Source: Burkholderia sp. 8Y (lineage in GTDB: Bacteria; Pseudomonadota; Gammaproteobacteria; Burkholderiales; Burkholderiaceae). From it: DNA of 64,000 nt. Below the pieces are notes generated by a model. The model did not search any database and was not told where the DNA came from. It worked only from the letters and a program-made list of their open reading frames with translations. The stretch spans positions 2,091,476 through 2,155,475 of the forward strand of contig NZ_LR733520.1 in NCBI RefSeq assembly GCF_902506145.1, given 5' to 3'. Numbering within the stretch: the stretch's first letter is position 1; the number at the start of each line of letters is the position of its first letter. A program made the translations under genes and the position numbers. This document shows, piece by piece, positions 53,680-62,853 of the stretch.

Positions 53680-54636
53680 ATGGACCGCTTCCTTGCAATG
53701 AAAGTGTTCGCGCGCGTCGTCGAGGCGGGCAGTTTTTCGAAGGCCGCCGACGCGCTGCGCCTTCCGCCCGCGAGCGTGTCGAGAACGCTCCAGGCGCTCG
53801 AAGCGCACCTCGGCGCGCGCCTGCTCAATCGCACGACGCGCAGCATCAGCATCACCGAAGACGGCGAAGCCTATTACGAGCGATGCGTGCGCGTGCTCGG
53901 CGAAGTCGAAGATATGGAGGCTTCCCTCTCGCATTCGAAGCTGAGTCCCAAGGGCAACGTCAAGGTGAGCCTGCCGCAAGTGATGGCGAAGAGCACCATC
54001 ATCCCCGCGCTGCCGGAGTTCTTCGCGGCTTATCCGGATATCGGCATCGAACTGATGCTCACGGACCGGCAAGTCGATCTGGTCGAAGATGCGGTGGATT
54101 GCGTCGTGCGCGTGGGCGCGATTGGCGATGTCGGGCTCGTGGCGAAGCGCATCGGCACTTATACGCAGATCACGTGCGCGTCGCCGGGTTATATCGAGCG
54201 ATACGGCGAGCCGCGAACGCTCGACGACCTGGAACGCCATCTCGCCGTGGGCTATGTGCTCAACAAATCGGGACGCGTGCGCAACTGGGAGTTCCTCGTG
54301 GACGGCGAAACGCGCGCCGTCGCGCTCAAATACAAGATCGCCGTGAATGATGCCGATTCGTATATCGAGTGCGGTCTGTCGGGGCTTGGGCTCATTCAGA
54401 GTTCGAGTTATACGCTGGATCCGCATCTGAGAAGCGGCGCACTGCGTCGCGTGCTGACGGAGTATCCGGCGCATCCGCGCGTGGTGTCGGTGCTGTACGC
54501 GGCGAACCGGCATCAGCCGCGGCGCGTGCGCGTGTTTATCGATTGGGTCGCGGAGGTGTATGCGCGGTTGCCGGCGTTTCAGGCGGAGCCTTCCGTGGGT
54601 GGTTCGTCTTCGGGAGTGGCTGCCGAGCGTGACTAG
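53680..54636 (+). CDS. LysR-family transcriptional regulator
   Basis: A 318-residue LTTR. Residues 1-60 hold the HTH (MDRFLAMKVFARVVEAGSFS and AASVSRTLQALEAHLG-like), followed by a LysR substrate-binding domain with ITEDGEAYYERC. Start ATG 53680 is chosen because it gives the canonical N-terminus; the frame runs a little further upstream. It is the AaeR/DsdC-like 'MDRxxAMxxFxxVVExGSFS' type. Its target is unknown; the adjacent genes are the PAP2 gene and the O-antigen tail. Confidence 0.9.
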   Translation: MDRFLAMKVFARVVEAGSFSKAADALRLPPASVSRTLQALEAHLGARLLNRTTRSISITEDGEAYYERCVRVLGEVEDMEASLSHSKLSPKGNVKVSLPQVMAKSTIIPALPEFFAAYPDIGIELMLTDRQVDLVEDAVDCVVRVGAIGDVGLVAKRIGTYTQITCASPGYIERYGEPRTLDDLERHLAVGYVLNKSGRVRNWEFLVDGETRAVALKYKIAVNDADSYIECGLSGLGLIQSSSYTLDPHLRSGALRRVLTEYPAHPRVVSVLYAANRHQPRRVRVFIDWVAEVYARLPAFQAEPSVGGSSSGVAAERD

Positions 54637-54978
54637 TGACGGCTCGCTGTTCGTGGAATGCAAGCGCCCGCGAGCGCAGCGATAGGTGTCGGCAGCGAGG
54701 TGTCTGATTGCTTAACACGGGCGCGATGCGCAGTGTCCCCGCTGCGACGGCTTGCGTGGCTGCGATAAAGCGGATTGCCTGCCGCGCCGAGTTTGTGCTT
54801 GTTGCGGGCAGACGGCGTAGACAAGATACCGATTGCGGGCATGCGCAGCAGACATCGAACCGTGCGATGCCCGCCCTGCGAGAGTCAGAACGCGGGCGCG
54901 CAGACCTTCTTCGCGTTCAGCCGAAGCGACGTCGCACCGGGGCGCGGCGTCATGCGCGACTGACGCGGCATGAACGCA
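54637..54978. other. 342-bp gap between LysR gene and O-antigen tail
   Basis: No convincing gene, hairpin or promoter is seen here between two converging genes. Short open frames lack a recognisable product. Confidence 0.5.
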
Positions 54979-56877
54979 TCAGCCCGCCGCACCCCGCTCG
55001 TTCACGACTTTGGCGACGGTCACGCTTTGCAGCACGGGCGCCATCGTGGTCTGATATTCCGGCACCCAACGACGCAGGTCGCGGCGCACTTCGTCGTCCA
55101 ACAACACGCGATGCTGCATGAGCCACGGCAGGAGTTCGTCGATGAACCCGTCCGACACGCCCCTCGCCTGCGCGATACGCAGTTTCGGATGTGGCGTGCG
55201 CGTGGTGGTTTCGTCGTCCGCAAGCAGTTCTTCGTAGAGCTTTTCGCCCGGACGCAGCCCTGTGAACACGATGCGAATCTGCCCCTCGCTAAAGCCGTAG
55301 AGGCGGATCAGATCGCGCGCCAGATCGACGATGCGTACCGGCTGGCCCATGTCGAGAATGAAAATCTCGCCGCCGCGCCCCATACTCGATGCCTGTAAGA
55401 CGAGCTGCGCGGCTTCGGGGATCGTCATGAAAAAGCGCGTGATTTCCGGATGCGTCACCGTGACGGGGCCGCCCTTCGCAATCTGCTGCTGAAACTTCGG
55501 GATCACGCTGCCCGCGCTGCCGAGCACGTTGCCGAAGCGTACGGTCTCGAACTGCGTGCGCGGCGCGGTCTGCTGCAACGCCTGACACGTCATCTCGGCG
55601 AGGCGCTTGCTCGCGCCCATCACGTTGGTCGGGTTGACGGCCTTGTCGGTGGAAATCAGCACGAAATGCCGCACGTCATGACGGATCGCCGCGCGCGCGA
55701 CGCGCAGCGTGCCGAGCACATTGTTGCGCACGGCCTGCCACGCGTTCTGCTCTTCCATGAGCGGCACGTGCTTGTAGGCGGCCGCATGAAACACGATGTG
55801 CGGCGTGAAACGCGCCATCGTCTGGTCCAGCAGCAGCGAATCTTTCGCATCTCCGACAACGGGCACCACGGAAAAGTCCGGAAACTTCTCGCGAAGTTCT
55901 TCGATCAGGCGATACATCGCGTATTCGCTCAGATCGTAGGCGACCAGTTGCGCCGGCGAGAAGCGCAGGATCTGCCGGCACAGTTCCGAACCGATTGAAC
56001 CGCCCGCGCCCGTCACCATCACGACGCGCCCGTGCAGCAGTTGCTCGACGTGCGGCATGTCGATTTTCACAGGCTCGCGGCCAAGCAGGTCTTCGAGGTC
56101 GATCTGGCGCACGCGCGAGAGGAAACCGCCCTCGCCTTGAGTCAACTGGTTGAGCGCGGGCAGCACCATCACCTTGACGCCCGCGCGCACGCAGAGCGTC
56201 GCCACGCGCCGCTGTTCGTCGACGGAGGACGACGGAATCGCAATGATCGCGTAGTCGGTTTTGTACTGCTCCGCGAACTTCGACAGGTCGCTGAACGAGC
56301 CGAGCACCCTGTGGCCGAGCACTTCGCGGCCTTGCTTGGCGGGATCGTCGTCGAGCAGGCCGACGAGACGCCATTCCGACGACCGCGCCAGTTCGCGCGC
56401 CAGCATGGCGCCGGCCGTGCCCGCGCCGAGCACGATCACCGGCTTGCCTTGCCCGACGAGGCCGCCGTACAGATAGAACTCCTTGCCCGCGCGATACAGC
56501 GCCCGCGCGCCGCCCATCGCGAGGAACAGGAACAACGGCGCGACGATCAGCACGGAGCGCGGGATGACCGGCGTGGGCTGGGTCATCACCGCGCCGATCA
56601 TTACGACGAGCGCGCCCGCCGCGACCGATTTCGAGATGCGCATCAGATCAGGCAGGCTCGCGAATACCCACATGCCGCGATACAGCCCGAAGACGCGGAA
56701 CATGACGCCGTACACGGGCAGCACCCACGCCAGCGCAACAATCGCGCCGTGCCGGAAGTCGTGCGGCATCGTACCGTTGAAGCGGATCAGATAGGCGGCC
56801 AGCCAGGTGCCTGCGACCGCGCAAAGGTCGAACGTGAAGGCGCCTGCGGAGAGCCATGAAGCCTTGAATCGAATCAT
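54979..56877 (-). CDS. wbiI: WbpM/WbiI-type UDP-sugar 4,6-dehydratase
   Basis: A 632-residue membrane-bound dehydratase. The N-terminal about 250 residues contain four membrane helices and a CoA-binding-like domain (VLGAGTAGAMLARELA). The second Rossmann domain has TGAGGSIGSEL near residue 297 and STDKAVNPTNVMGASKR, where Met replaces the usual Tyr, typical of WbpM/FlaA1 enzymes. It converts UDP-GlcNAc to the 4-keto-6-deoxy form, the first step toward deoxy sugars such as FucNAc or QuiNAc. Burkholderia O-antigen loci name it wbiI. Confidence 0.9.
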   Translation of the reverse strand: MIRFKASWLSAGAFTFDLCAVAGTWLAAYLIRFNGTMPHDFRHGAIVALAWVLPVYGVMFRVFGLYRGMWVFASLPDLMRISKSVAAGALVVMIGAVMTQPTPVIPRSVLIVAPLFLFLAMGGARALYRAGKEFYLYGGLVGQGKPVIVLGAGTAGAMLARELARSSEWRLVGLLDDDPAKQGREVLGHRVLGSFSDLSKFAEQYKTDYAIIAIPSSSVDEQRRVATLCVRAGVKVMVLPALNQLTQGEGGFLSRVRQIDLEDLLGREPVKIDMPHVEQLLHGRVVMVTGAGGSIGSELCRQILRFSPAQLVAYDLSEYAMYRLIEELREKFPDFSVVPVVGDAKDSLLLDQTMARFTPHIVFHAAAYKHVPLMEEQNAWQAVRNNVLGTLRVARAAIRHDVRHFVLISTDKAVNPTNVMGASKRLAEMTCQALQQTAPRTQFETVRFGNVLGSAGSVIPKFQQQIAKGGPVTVTHPEITRFFMTIPEAAQLVLQASSMGRGGEIFILDMGQPVRIVDLARDLIRLYGFSEGQIRIVFTGLRPGEKLYEELLADDETTTRTPHPKLRIAQARGVSDGFIDELLPWLMQHRVLLDDEVRRDLRRWVPEYQTTMAPVLQSVTVAKVVNERGAAG

Positions 56878-57923
56878 CCGCGACTACCTCGAGATTGTTC
56901 GGATTGAAGCGCCGCGTGGCGCCGCCAGCATGTATCGACTGCGAGTCCCGCGACGACGAAAACGATAGCCCAGGCCGCCACCGCGCCCCACTGCGCGACC
57001 GGCGAAAGCGCCAGTGCCCAGTTGGCCAGAACGACGCCCGCGAGCATCAACGCATACCACGCGAGGGCTGTACGGGCGTGGCCGGCGCCGAGCCGCACCA
57101 TGCGCTGATAGTAGTGCTCGCGATGCGCCTGCCAGAACTTCTGGCCCCGCGCGAGCCGCCGCAGCAGGGTGACGGTTGCATCCGCGATAAACGGCGCGAA
57201 CACGAGTGCCGGAAACCAGACCGGCCACGTGCCCTTGAGCCAGCCCCAGTAACCCAGAGCCCCTGCGAGAAATCCTAGAGGAATCGACCCTGAATCGCCT
57301 AGAAATATTCGTGCCGGATGGAAGTTGAAGACAAGAAATCCGGCCGCCGCGCCTGCGATGGCCGTGCTCACTATCCCCAAATCGATTTGCGGCACCGGGC
57401 CGGACAGCGCCGCGACCGCGTAGCCGCCGAAGCCGAAGAGTGCCATGCCGCCCGCGAGCCCGTCCGAACCGTCCATGAAGTTGTAAAGATTGACGAGCCA
57501 GACCATCAGGAAACCGACCGCAATCAGCGCCAACCACGGCACGGGAGCCGGGTTCAACGCGATCAGCAACGCAACCGCGACGACATGCGCGCCGAAACGG
57601 ACGCGCGCAGGCAGGCCGCGACGGTCGTCGATCTGCGACACGGCAGCGAGCGCTGCGGCGAGCAGCGCGGCAAGCCACATCGACGGCGCGAGGAGCAGCA
57701 TCGCGACGACGGTGATTGGAACGATGCCCCAGCCGCCCACACGCGGCGTAGGACGCGTGTGCAGCGAACGGTCGTTCGGAACGTCAGTCGCAAGCCGCCA
57801 CGCCAGGCCGGTGCGCAGCAGTGTGAGAAGGATCAACGCGCACGCGAAGAGCGACGCGGCCGCGACCCAAGCGGCTGCTGTCCACGGCGAATGCACGAGG
57901 AGAGGAAACAACGAGGCACTCAT
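56874..57923 (-). CDS. wbiH: WbpL/WbiH-type undecaprenyl-phosphate sugar-1-P transferase
   Basis: A 349-residue multi-spanning MraY/WecA-family enzyme that starts the O-antigen by moving a HexNAc-1-P-type sugar to undecaprenyl phosphate. Key loops: NLYNFMDGSDGLAGGM, FLGDSGSIPLGFLAG and HREHYYQRMV. The stop overlaps the next start (56874-56877, ATGA on the minus strand), so wbiH and wbiI are translationally coupled. This is the third initiating transferase in the window. Confidence 0.9.
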   Translation of the reverse strand: MSASLFPLLVHSPWTAAAWVAAASLFACALILLTLLRTGLAWRLATDVPNDRSLHTRPTPRVGGWGIVPITVVAMLLLAPSMWLAALLAAALAAVSQIDDRRGLPARVRFGAHVVAVALLIALNPAPVPWLALIAVGFLMVWLVNLYNFMDGSDGLAGGMALFGFGGYAVAALSGPVPQIDLGIVSTAIAGAAAGFLVFNFHPARIFLGDSGSIPLGFLAGALGYWGWLKGTWPVWFPALVFAPFIADATVTLLRRLARGQKFWQAHREHYYQRMVRLGAGHARTALAWYALMLAGVVLANWALALSPVAQWGAVAAWAIVFVVAGLAVDTCWRRHAALQSEQSRGSRG

Positions 57924-58048
57924 TTCCCGATTGGCCTTGTGTATGTTTTGTAAGCTAGCGCCGATGATGCCGGTTTCGCGCTGACCCGCGTGTTACTGGC
58001 ACTTATCGATTGTTACCGGACGTTAATCAGTCACGATCGACCGCTGAA

Positions 58049-59005
58049 TTAGCGTTCTTCTGCCGCACGTTGCTGGAGAAACCACTGTGCGGTGGCGGCG
58101 AGACCCGCGTCCAGCGAGTACGGGGGGCGCCAGCCTAGCACACCGCGGATATGCGTCGAATCGACTCGCAAACTGCCCGTCAATCGCTCGACCTGCGCGG
58201 ACTTGCCCGTGAGCCGCCCCGCCGTTTGCAAAATGCTCACCGGCACGGGTAGAAGGCGCGCGGGCCGCTTCAGATGTTGTCCGAGCCGGCGAGCGAGTTC
58301 GGCAACGCCGGGGTCCTCAGCGTCCGTGACGTGAAACATCTGGTTTGCCGCGTGCGGATGGGACGCGCATTCGACGAGCGCGCTCGCGAGGTTATCGACA
58401 TAGACGAGGCTCCTGCGCGCCGTCACCGCACCGATGGGCAGCGGTACGCCCTTCGCGATGGCCTGCATCAGCGCGAGAAAATTGGCGCGCACCTCTGGAC
58501 CGTAGACGAGCGGGGGACGCGCGATCACGATTTCCAGTCCCTTACGCGCGCCGAACTCCTGAAGCCTGACTTCGGCTTCCGCCTTCGAGACGCCATAAGC
58601 GTCCGGCGGATGGCGCTCGTCGGTCTCCTTGAGCGGCTCGCCGTGGTCGAACTCCGCGAGCGCCTTGATGCTGCTTACGAACACGAAACGCGTCGCGCCG
58701 GCGCGACGAGCGGCTTCGGCCGTTGCCAGCGCGCCGTCGACGTTCACCGCGCGAAAGGCGGCGAGCGGATCGGCGGCGGCGTCGCGCATGACGTGCACGC
58801 GCGCGGCGAGATGGATCACCGCGTCGCAGCCTTGGAAGACGGCGGGCGTGATGGCATCGAGCGAGGGAACCTGCACGGTATGCGCGCCCGCTTTCTGCCG
58901 GACGATACCCACCGGCTCCTTGCCCGCATCGATCAGGGCCCGCGTCACCGCGCGCCCGACGAAGCCGTTGGCTCCTGTGACCGCGATGCGCCCGCTCATA
59001 ACCAC
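58049..59005 (-). CDS. wbiG: WbiG/WbpV-type NAD-dependent sugar epimerase/reductase
   Basis: A 318-residue extended SDR. Nucleotide motif VTGANGFVGRAV near residues 9-20, catalytic Ser in FVSSIKALAE and Tyr/Lys in YGVSKAEAE. Such enzymes follow WbpM-like dehydratases to make UDP-QuiNAc or UDP-FucNAc. The start is at ATG 59005; ATG 58999 would skip two residues. It overlaps the preceding GT gene by 10 bp, so they are coupled. Confidence 0.87.
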   Translation of the reverse strand: MVMSGRIAVTGANGFVGRAVTRALIDAGKEPVGIVRQKAGAHTVQVPSLDAITPAVFQGCDAVIHLAARVHVMRDAAADPLAAFRAVNVDGALATAEAARRAGATRFVFVSSIKALAEFDHGEPLKETDERHPPDAYGVSKAEAEVRLQEFGARKGLEIVIARPPLVYGPEVRANFLALMQAIAKGVPLPIGAVTARRSLVYVDNLASALVECASHPHAANQMFHVTDAEDPGVAELARRLGQHLKRPARLLPVPVSILQTAGRLTGKSAQVERLTGSLRVDSTHIRGVLGWRPPYSLDAGLAATAQWFLQQRAAEER

Positions 59006-59844
59006 TTCCAGCCGAAGCGGTTGAAGAACTTGTACGCCGACGCGATGAAGAGTTTGATGTGCGTCCAGCCCTTGCCGGCTGCGTCGCCGCCGTGATGCAG
59101 CACGCGCACGGACGGCACGTAGGCCACGCGCGCTACGTCGTGCGTGCGCAGGCTCAGGTCGTAGTCCTCGAAATAGAGGAAATAGCGCGGATCAAAACCG
59201 CCGAGCTTTTTCAGGACTTCCGTGCGGAACAGCATGAAGCAGCCGCTGACGATGGGCGGGTCCCAAACGATGTCTTTCTCGCCGATTGCGTCCCGCATTT
59301 CGTATCTTGATAGTCGCGCTTTGAATGGCTTCCTCAGGCTTCGCGGGAGGAAGCCGCGGATGAAGAGGTCGAAGACCGTGGGATAGCGGCGGCAGAGGAA
59401 TTGTTGGCTGCCGTCGTCTTCCAGGATGAACGGGGAAAGCAAGCCGACTTCCGGGTGCGCGTCCATAAAGGCGAGCGCGTGAGTGAGTGCGTCGTCGTCC
59501 AGTTCGATGTCAGGGTTCAGGATCAGATGGTATCGGCTCGACGTGCGCTCGATGGCCAGATTATGGCCTCGGCCGTAGCCGACGTTGCCTTGTCCTTGGA
59601 TGATGTTGCTTCGGAGCGCAGCCTCTCCGTAAAGCCCGGCCGCGTCCAACTCATCTTCCGTTCCGTTGTTTATGAGGTATAGCGGTGCAGTCACGCCGAG
59701 ATCAGCGGGGATCAGTCGATTCAGCGCGTTATCGAGCGTATTCAGCGTGCGTGCGAGAAGCTGCCGATGCGGCCGGTAGACAACGAGCGATACGCTTATC
59801 AATTGGGTTGAGCTTGCGCTGGCGTATTGGAAGTTCAACTGCAT
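58996..59844 (-). CDS. Family 2 glycosyltransferase (rhamnosyltransferase-like)
   Basis: A 282-residue GT-A transferase. Start ATG 59844 (MQLNFQYASASSTQL) is where the frame gains GT2 similarity; AAGG lies directly upstream, almost touching the ATG, so the site is poor. Motifs: LISVSLVVYRPHRQ, INNGTED, NPDIELDDDAL and SGCFMLFRTEVLKKLGGFDP with FEDYDLSLR. It resembles WbbL/WbiF-type rhamnosyl or deoxyhexosyl transferases. Its position before wbiG-wbiH-wbiI supports a role in O-antigen assembly. Confidence 0.84.
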   Translation of the reverse strand: MQLNFQYASASSTQLISVSLVVYRPHRQLLARTLNTLDNALNRLIPADLGVTAPLYLINNGTEDELDAAGLYGEAALRSNIIQGQGNVGYGRGHNLAIERTSSRYHLILNPDIELDDDALTHALAFMDAHPEVGLLSPFILEDDGSQQFLCRRYPTVFDLFIRGFLPRSLRKPFKARLSRYEMRDAIGEKDIVWDPPIVSGCFMLFRTEVLKKLGGFDPRYFLYFEDYDLSLRTHDVARVAYVPSVRVLHHGGDAAGKGWTHIKLFIASAYKFFNRFGWKWL

Positions 59845-61031
59845 CCTTAGTGGCCGAATTCTTGACGCGCCATGCCGCTGTCGGACGACGCACCGACATT
59901 TTCCCTGAAATGGGCCGCGCGTAGGAAACAATCGAACGGCTAATGCCGACGGGATCGATGCGACGCCTTTGTGGGAGTTCGCGGATCTCATATATATTAT
60001 AAGCGTGCTCGTCTCGACGCTATTTCCACGTTAGTCGACCTTTGCCCTGCAGATGCTTGGTAGCAGTCAGCGCTGTAGGTCGCGATGCACAAGCGACGAT
60101 TCGAAACCGCGATGAGGCAGCGGTTCAGTTGGAACTGCGATGGAGTTTGACGCAACAAGTACCTTGCCGTACTCGATGTTTCAACCGCATGTCTTCTTCA
60201 ATTGTCCGGCGTCAATTGCAGAGCAGAACACTTGGCGAGTCCCCGCAGTTATCTCAGAAGCAAGAACTGACCTCTTCCAGGACTGGCACGATGCCGTAAT
60301 CTCTAACACGAAGTGAACTCGTGGGGTGACCTTTACGCTTCGATGCAGCATTTACTCGGCAACCGGCTGGCGAACTACTCCGCCACTGGACGTGCCACAG
60401 ACGTACCGCAATCAACAACGCACACATGCGCCCTTGTTATCAGCGTTTAATGCTCCGGATAGCCGTCGCAGCTTCTCTCTCTGCTCTTCTCGAACAGCGT
60501 ACAGCGGCAATCTACTGATTCGCCTGCGGAGAGGGGATGAGGGGATGCTGTCTGCCCGACGGCGTGCGGAGGCTGAGTGCTGTCGGACGCACGTGTGTTA
60601 TAGCTGGCAGCCCCCAACGAAAAGGAAGAGCGACTGAGGATACGTCCACGCGGACGCCCGTCATTGACTCTCCGGTTCGTCGTAGCCGTCAAACATAGCT
60701 CATCGTTACCAGCAACAGGGAGAGCGACAGTCCAACGCGGAATACCGCTGAGGGCTGCAGCTAAGAACCGACTCGAGAGTCGATGAAAATGGGTTAGAGC
60801 ACCACCGATCAGCTTAAAATTCGCCCGGGGACCAATCGAATTTTTCCCAGGTAATATCGCCAGAAGGGAAGCACAACGATGAGTAAACTACGCCGAATCG
60901 TGCGAGTCTGACTGCGGGCGACAGATAGGACCCGTCGATCACAAGAAATGCGCGGCGCTACGCCTTTAACGATCGTTATCAGAGACCCACGCCACGTAGG
61001 CTTTGATGCCTAACGGCGACCCAATCGCCTA
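59845..61031. other. 1.2-kb decayed non-coding stretch
   Basis: No open frame with a recognisable product is present; only short frames without similarity. Base composition is less GC-rich than the neighbouring genes. It sits between the O-antigen tail and IS-truncated genes and looks like decayed DNA. A TATAAT occurs on the minus strand at 60001-59996, about 150 bp upstream of the GT2 gene, but without a good -35. Confidence 0.6.
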
Positions 61032-61563
61032 CTATGCAGGCAGTCGGGAAATCTGAGACTTCACGTGTAGCCAGATTGACAACTGCCGTTCCAGATACTT
61101 GCGAAACTTGTTATCACCATTCCGCGCAAAGGAAGTGAATGTATTGGCTGTCGCATGGCGCCAATGGCCGAATACAATCACTGTGTCGTTTATTTTCAGC
61201 GCTTGCAACCATTCTGCTTGACTCGTCCATACCGTGGCGTGCGCCCGTTCTCCTACCGTCGGGTCACGAGAATATGGCTGCGCTGCTGACGGCTTCAGAT
61301 GCAAAACATACAACGATCGACCATGTCTTGTAGTAGCCTCGATGTTAGACACGGTGCCCGCCAGCGCGACTGGAAAAGAGATCGCAGTCTTACCCAGCCA
61401 ACGATAGGCTGCGAGAAACCGCGCTTCCTCATAGTAGAAATTATCCCAACTCACTGACATCCCATTGAAAACGAATTGCAAACGGTCTCTCAGACCGGAA
61501 TCGCGATCACACAAACCTCGTAGTTCGATAACTCGTTTGGCGGCGTTAATGTAGGCCGACAGG
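61032..61563 (-). pseudogene. Gene fragment truncated at its 5' end by the IS element
   Basis: Reading toward the left from the IS edge (61563) to TAG at 61032-61034, the frame is open for about 177 codons and encodes IELRGLCDRDSGLRDRLQF, then SWDNFYYEEARFLAAYRWLG. No start codon with a ribosome-binding site is needed inside the fragment: it simply runs into the IS left end. The product is soluble-looking and unrecognised. Its N-terminus was lost with the IS insertion. It is not the C-terminal part of the DUF2142 gene on the other side. Confidence 0.7.
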
Positions 61564-61633
61564 TGAGCTTCCCCCGAAATTTCGCCTTCCAGCAGGTCGT
61601 GTGTAAACTCGACCCGAAGGAAGGAAAGAATCG

Positions 61634-61927
61634 ATGTTCAAAATACCAAAGCAGGCATACACCGCCGAGTTCAGGACGCTAGCGGTACAGCGAGTGAAGG
61701 ACGGGCAAAGCGCGCGGGACGTCGCTCGCGAACTGGGGATTTCACACCAGTCGCTGCGTAACTGGGTCAAGGCCGATGAGGCAGGCAAGCTCAATGGCTC
61801 GGGGACAAAGGTTGTCACGCCGGAGCAGATGGAGCTGTCGCGCCTGCGGGCTGAGAACAAGCGTCTACAGATGGAACTTGAAATCGCAAAAAAAGCGGCG
61901 GCGTTCTTCGCGAAGGACCTCCTGTGA
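61634..61927 (+). CDS. IS3-family OrfA (HTH protein)
   Basis: A 97-residue protein beginning MFKIPKQAYTAEFRTLAVQR with an HTH (SARDVARELGISHQSLRNWV) and a C-terminal leucine-zipper-like part (SRLRAENKRLQMELEIA). It binds the IS ends. A run of seven A at 61888-61894 allows a -1 frameshift into OrfB to give the OrfAB transposase. It overlaps orfB by 4 bp. Confidence 0.93.
   Translation: MFKIPKQAYTAEFRTLAVQRVKDGQSARDVARELGISHQSLRNWVKADEAGKLNGSGTKVVTPEQMELSRLRAENKRLQMELEIAKKAAAFFAKDLL
61888..61895 (+). other. Programmed -1 frameshift site in the IS element
   Basis: The heptamer A AAA AAA followed by G at 61888-61895 lies in orfA, about 30 bp before its stop. A slip by one base joins orfA to orfB, whose frame is open from there. 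This is the standard way of making IS3-family transposase; no downstream stem-loop was searched for. Confidence 0.75.
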
Positions 61928-62814
61928 AGTACGCCTGGATTGATTCGCATCGTCGGCACTATCCGCTGTCGGCGCTGTGCGGGGTCCTGTCGGTCAGTCT
62001 GAATGGCTATCGGGCATGGAAGCGCGGCGGTACGCCTGGGCGCAGGCGCCTCACTGATGCCCAACTGCTCGCCTTGATTCGGTCTATCCACGCCGAGGTC
62101 AAGGGCGCTTATGGCTCGCCACGGATGACCGAAGAGATTCGCGCGCGTGTTTTTCCGGCTAGCAAGGAGCGGGTAGAGCGACTCATGCGCGACAATGGCA
62201 TCCGGGCCCGTCACAAGCGCCGTTATCGCGTTACGACGGACTCGAAACACAAGCTGCCGGTCGCTGAGAATCTGCTGGCACGCAACTTCACGCCGACAGC
62301 GCCGAATCAGGTCTTTACGTCGGATATCACGTACATCTGGACCGATGAGGGATGGCTGTATCTTGCAATCGTGCTGGACCTGTTCAACCGGGAGGTCGTC
62401 GGTTGGTCGATTAAGCCGCGCATGACAGCTGACATCGTGACCGACGCGCTGACGATGGCATGGTTCCGACGACGGCCCGAGCCCGGCGCGCTGCATCACT
62501 CGGACAGGGGCAGTCAATATGCCAGCGACGACTTCCAGCGCAAGCTGGCGCAATATGGCATGCGCTGCTCGATGAGCCGCAAGGGAAATTGTTGGGACAA
62601 TGCCCCGACGGAGAGCTTCTTCAACAGCCTGAAGAACGAACGGGTGCATGCTACGCGATACCGCACCCATCAGGAAGCGATGGCGGACCTGTTCGAATAC
62701 ATTGAAGTGTTTTATAACCGCAGTCGTCGTCATTCGTCGCTCGACTTCGTATCACCGGTTCAGTTCCTGCAAGACTGGATGAAGGCTCAGCAGACCAAGG
62801 ACGCGGCCGCATAA
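61924..62814 (+). CDS. IS3-family OrfB (DDE transposase)
   Basis: A 296-residue protein in the -1 frame relative to orfA, starting at GTG 61924, whose GTGA overlaps the orfA stop. N-terminal HTH_21-like part (SPRMTEEIRARVF), then the rve catalytic domain: FTSDITYIW (Asp), HHSDRGSQYAS (Asp) and RKGNCWDNAPTESFFN (Glu). All three acidic residues are present, so the element is likely active. It is made as the OrfAB fusion or as OrfB alone. Confidence 0.94.
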   Translation: MKYAWIDSHRRHYPLSALCGVLSVSLNGYRAWKRGGTPGRRRLTDAQLLALIRSIHAEVKGAYGSPRMTEEIRARVFPASKERVERLMRDNGIRARHKRRYRVTTDSKHKLPVAENLLARNFTPTAPNQVFTSDITYIWTDEGWLYLAIVLDLFNREVVGWSIKPRMTADIVTDALTMAWFRRRPEPGALHHSDRGSQYASDDFQRKLAQYGMRCSMSRKGNCWDNAPTESFFNSLKNERVHATRYRTHQEAMADLFEYIEVFYNRSRRHSSLDFVSPVQFLQDWMKAQQTKDAAA

Positions 62815-62853
62815 CCAGAGGCCTCTGGAAGGCGAAAAACCGAGGGAACCTCA

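Larger units (their letters stand above)
61564..62853 (+). mobile_element. IS3-family insertion sequence, complete
   Basis: Terminal inverted repeats of 29 bp, 61564-61592 (TGAGCTTCCCCCG start) and 62825-62853 (ending ACCTCA), match at about 24 of 29 positions and start TG / end CA. Inside are orfA and orfB on the plus strand with a -1 frame relation. The flanks show no matching 3-5-bp duplication (left AGG, right GAG), which is unusual for a simple insertion. Confidence 0.9.

Noticed and set aside
59996..60001. TATAAT on the minus strand as a promoter for the GT2 gene
   Set aside because: No acceptable -35 at 16-18 bp; kept only as a remark in the region entry.
61546..62733. 395-codon open frame on the minus strand over the IS element
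   Set aside because: Opposite strand of the DDE transposase; IS genes on the plus strand are intact.
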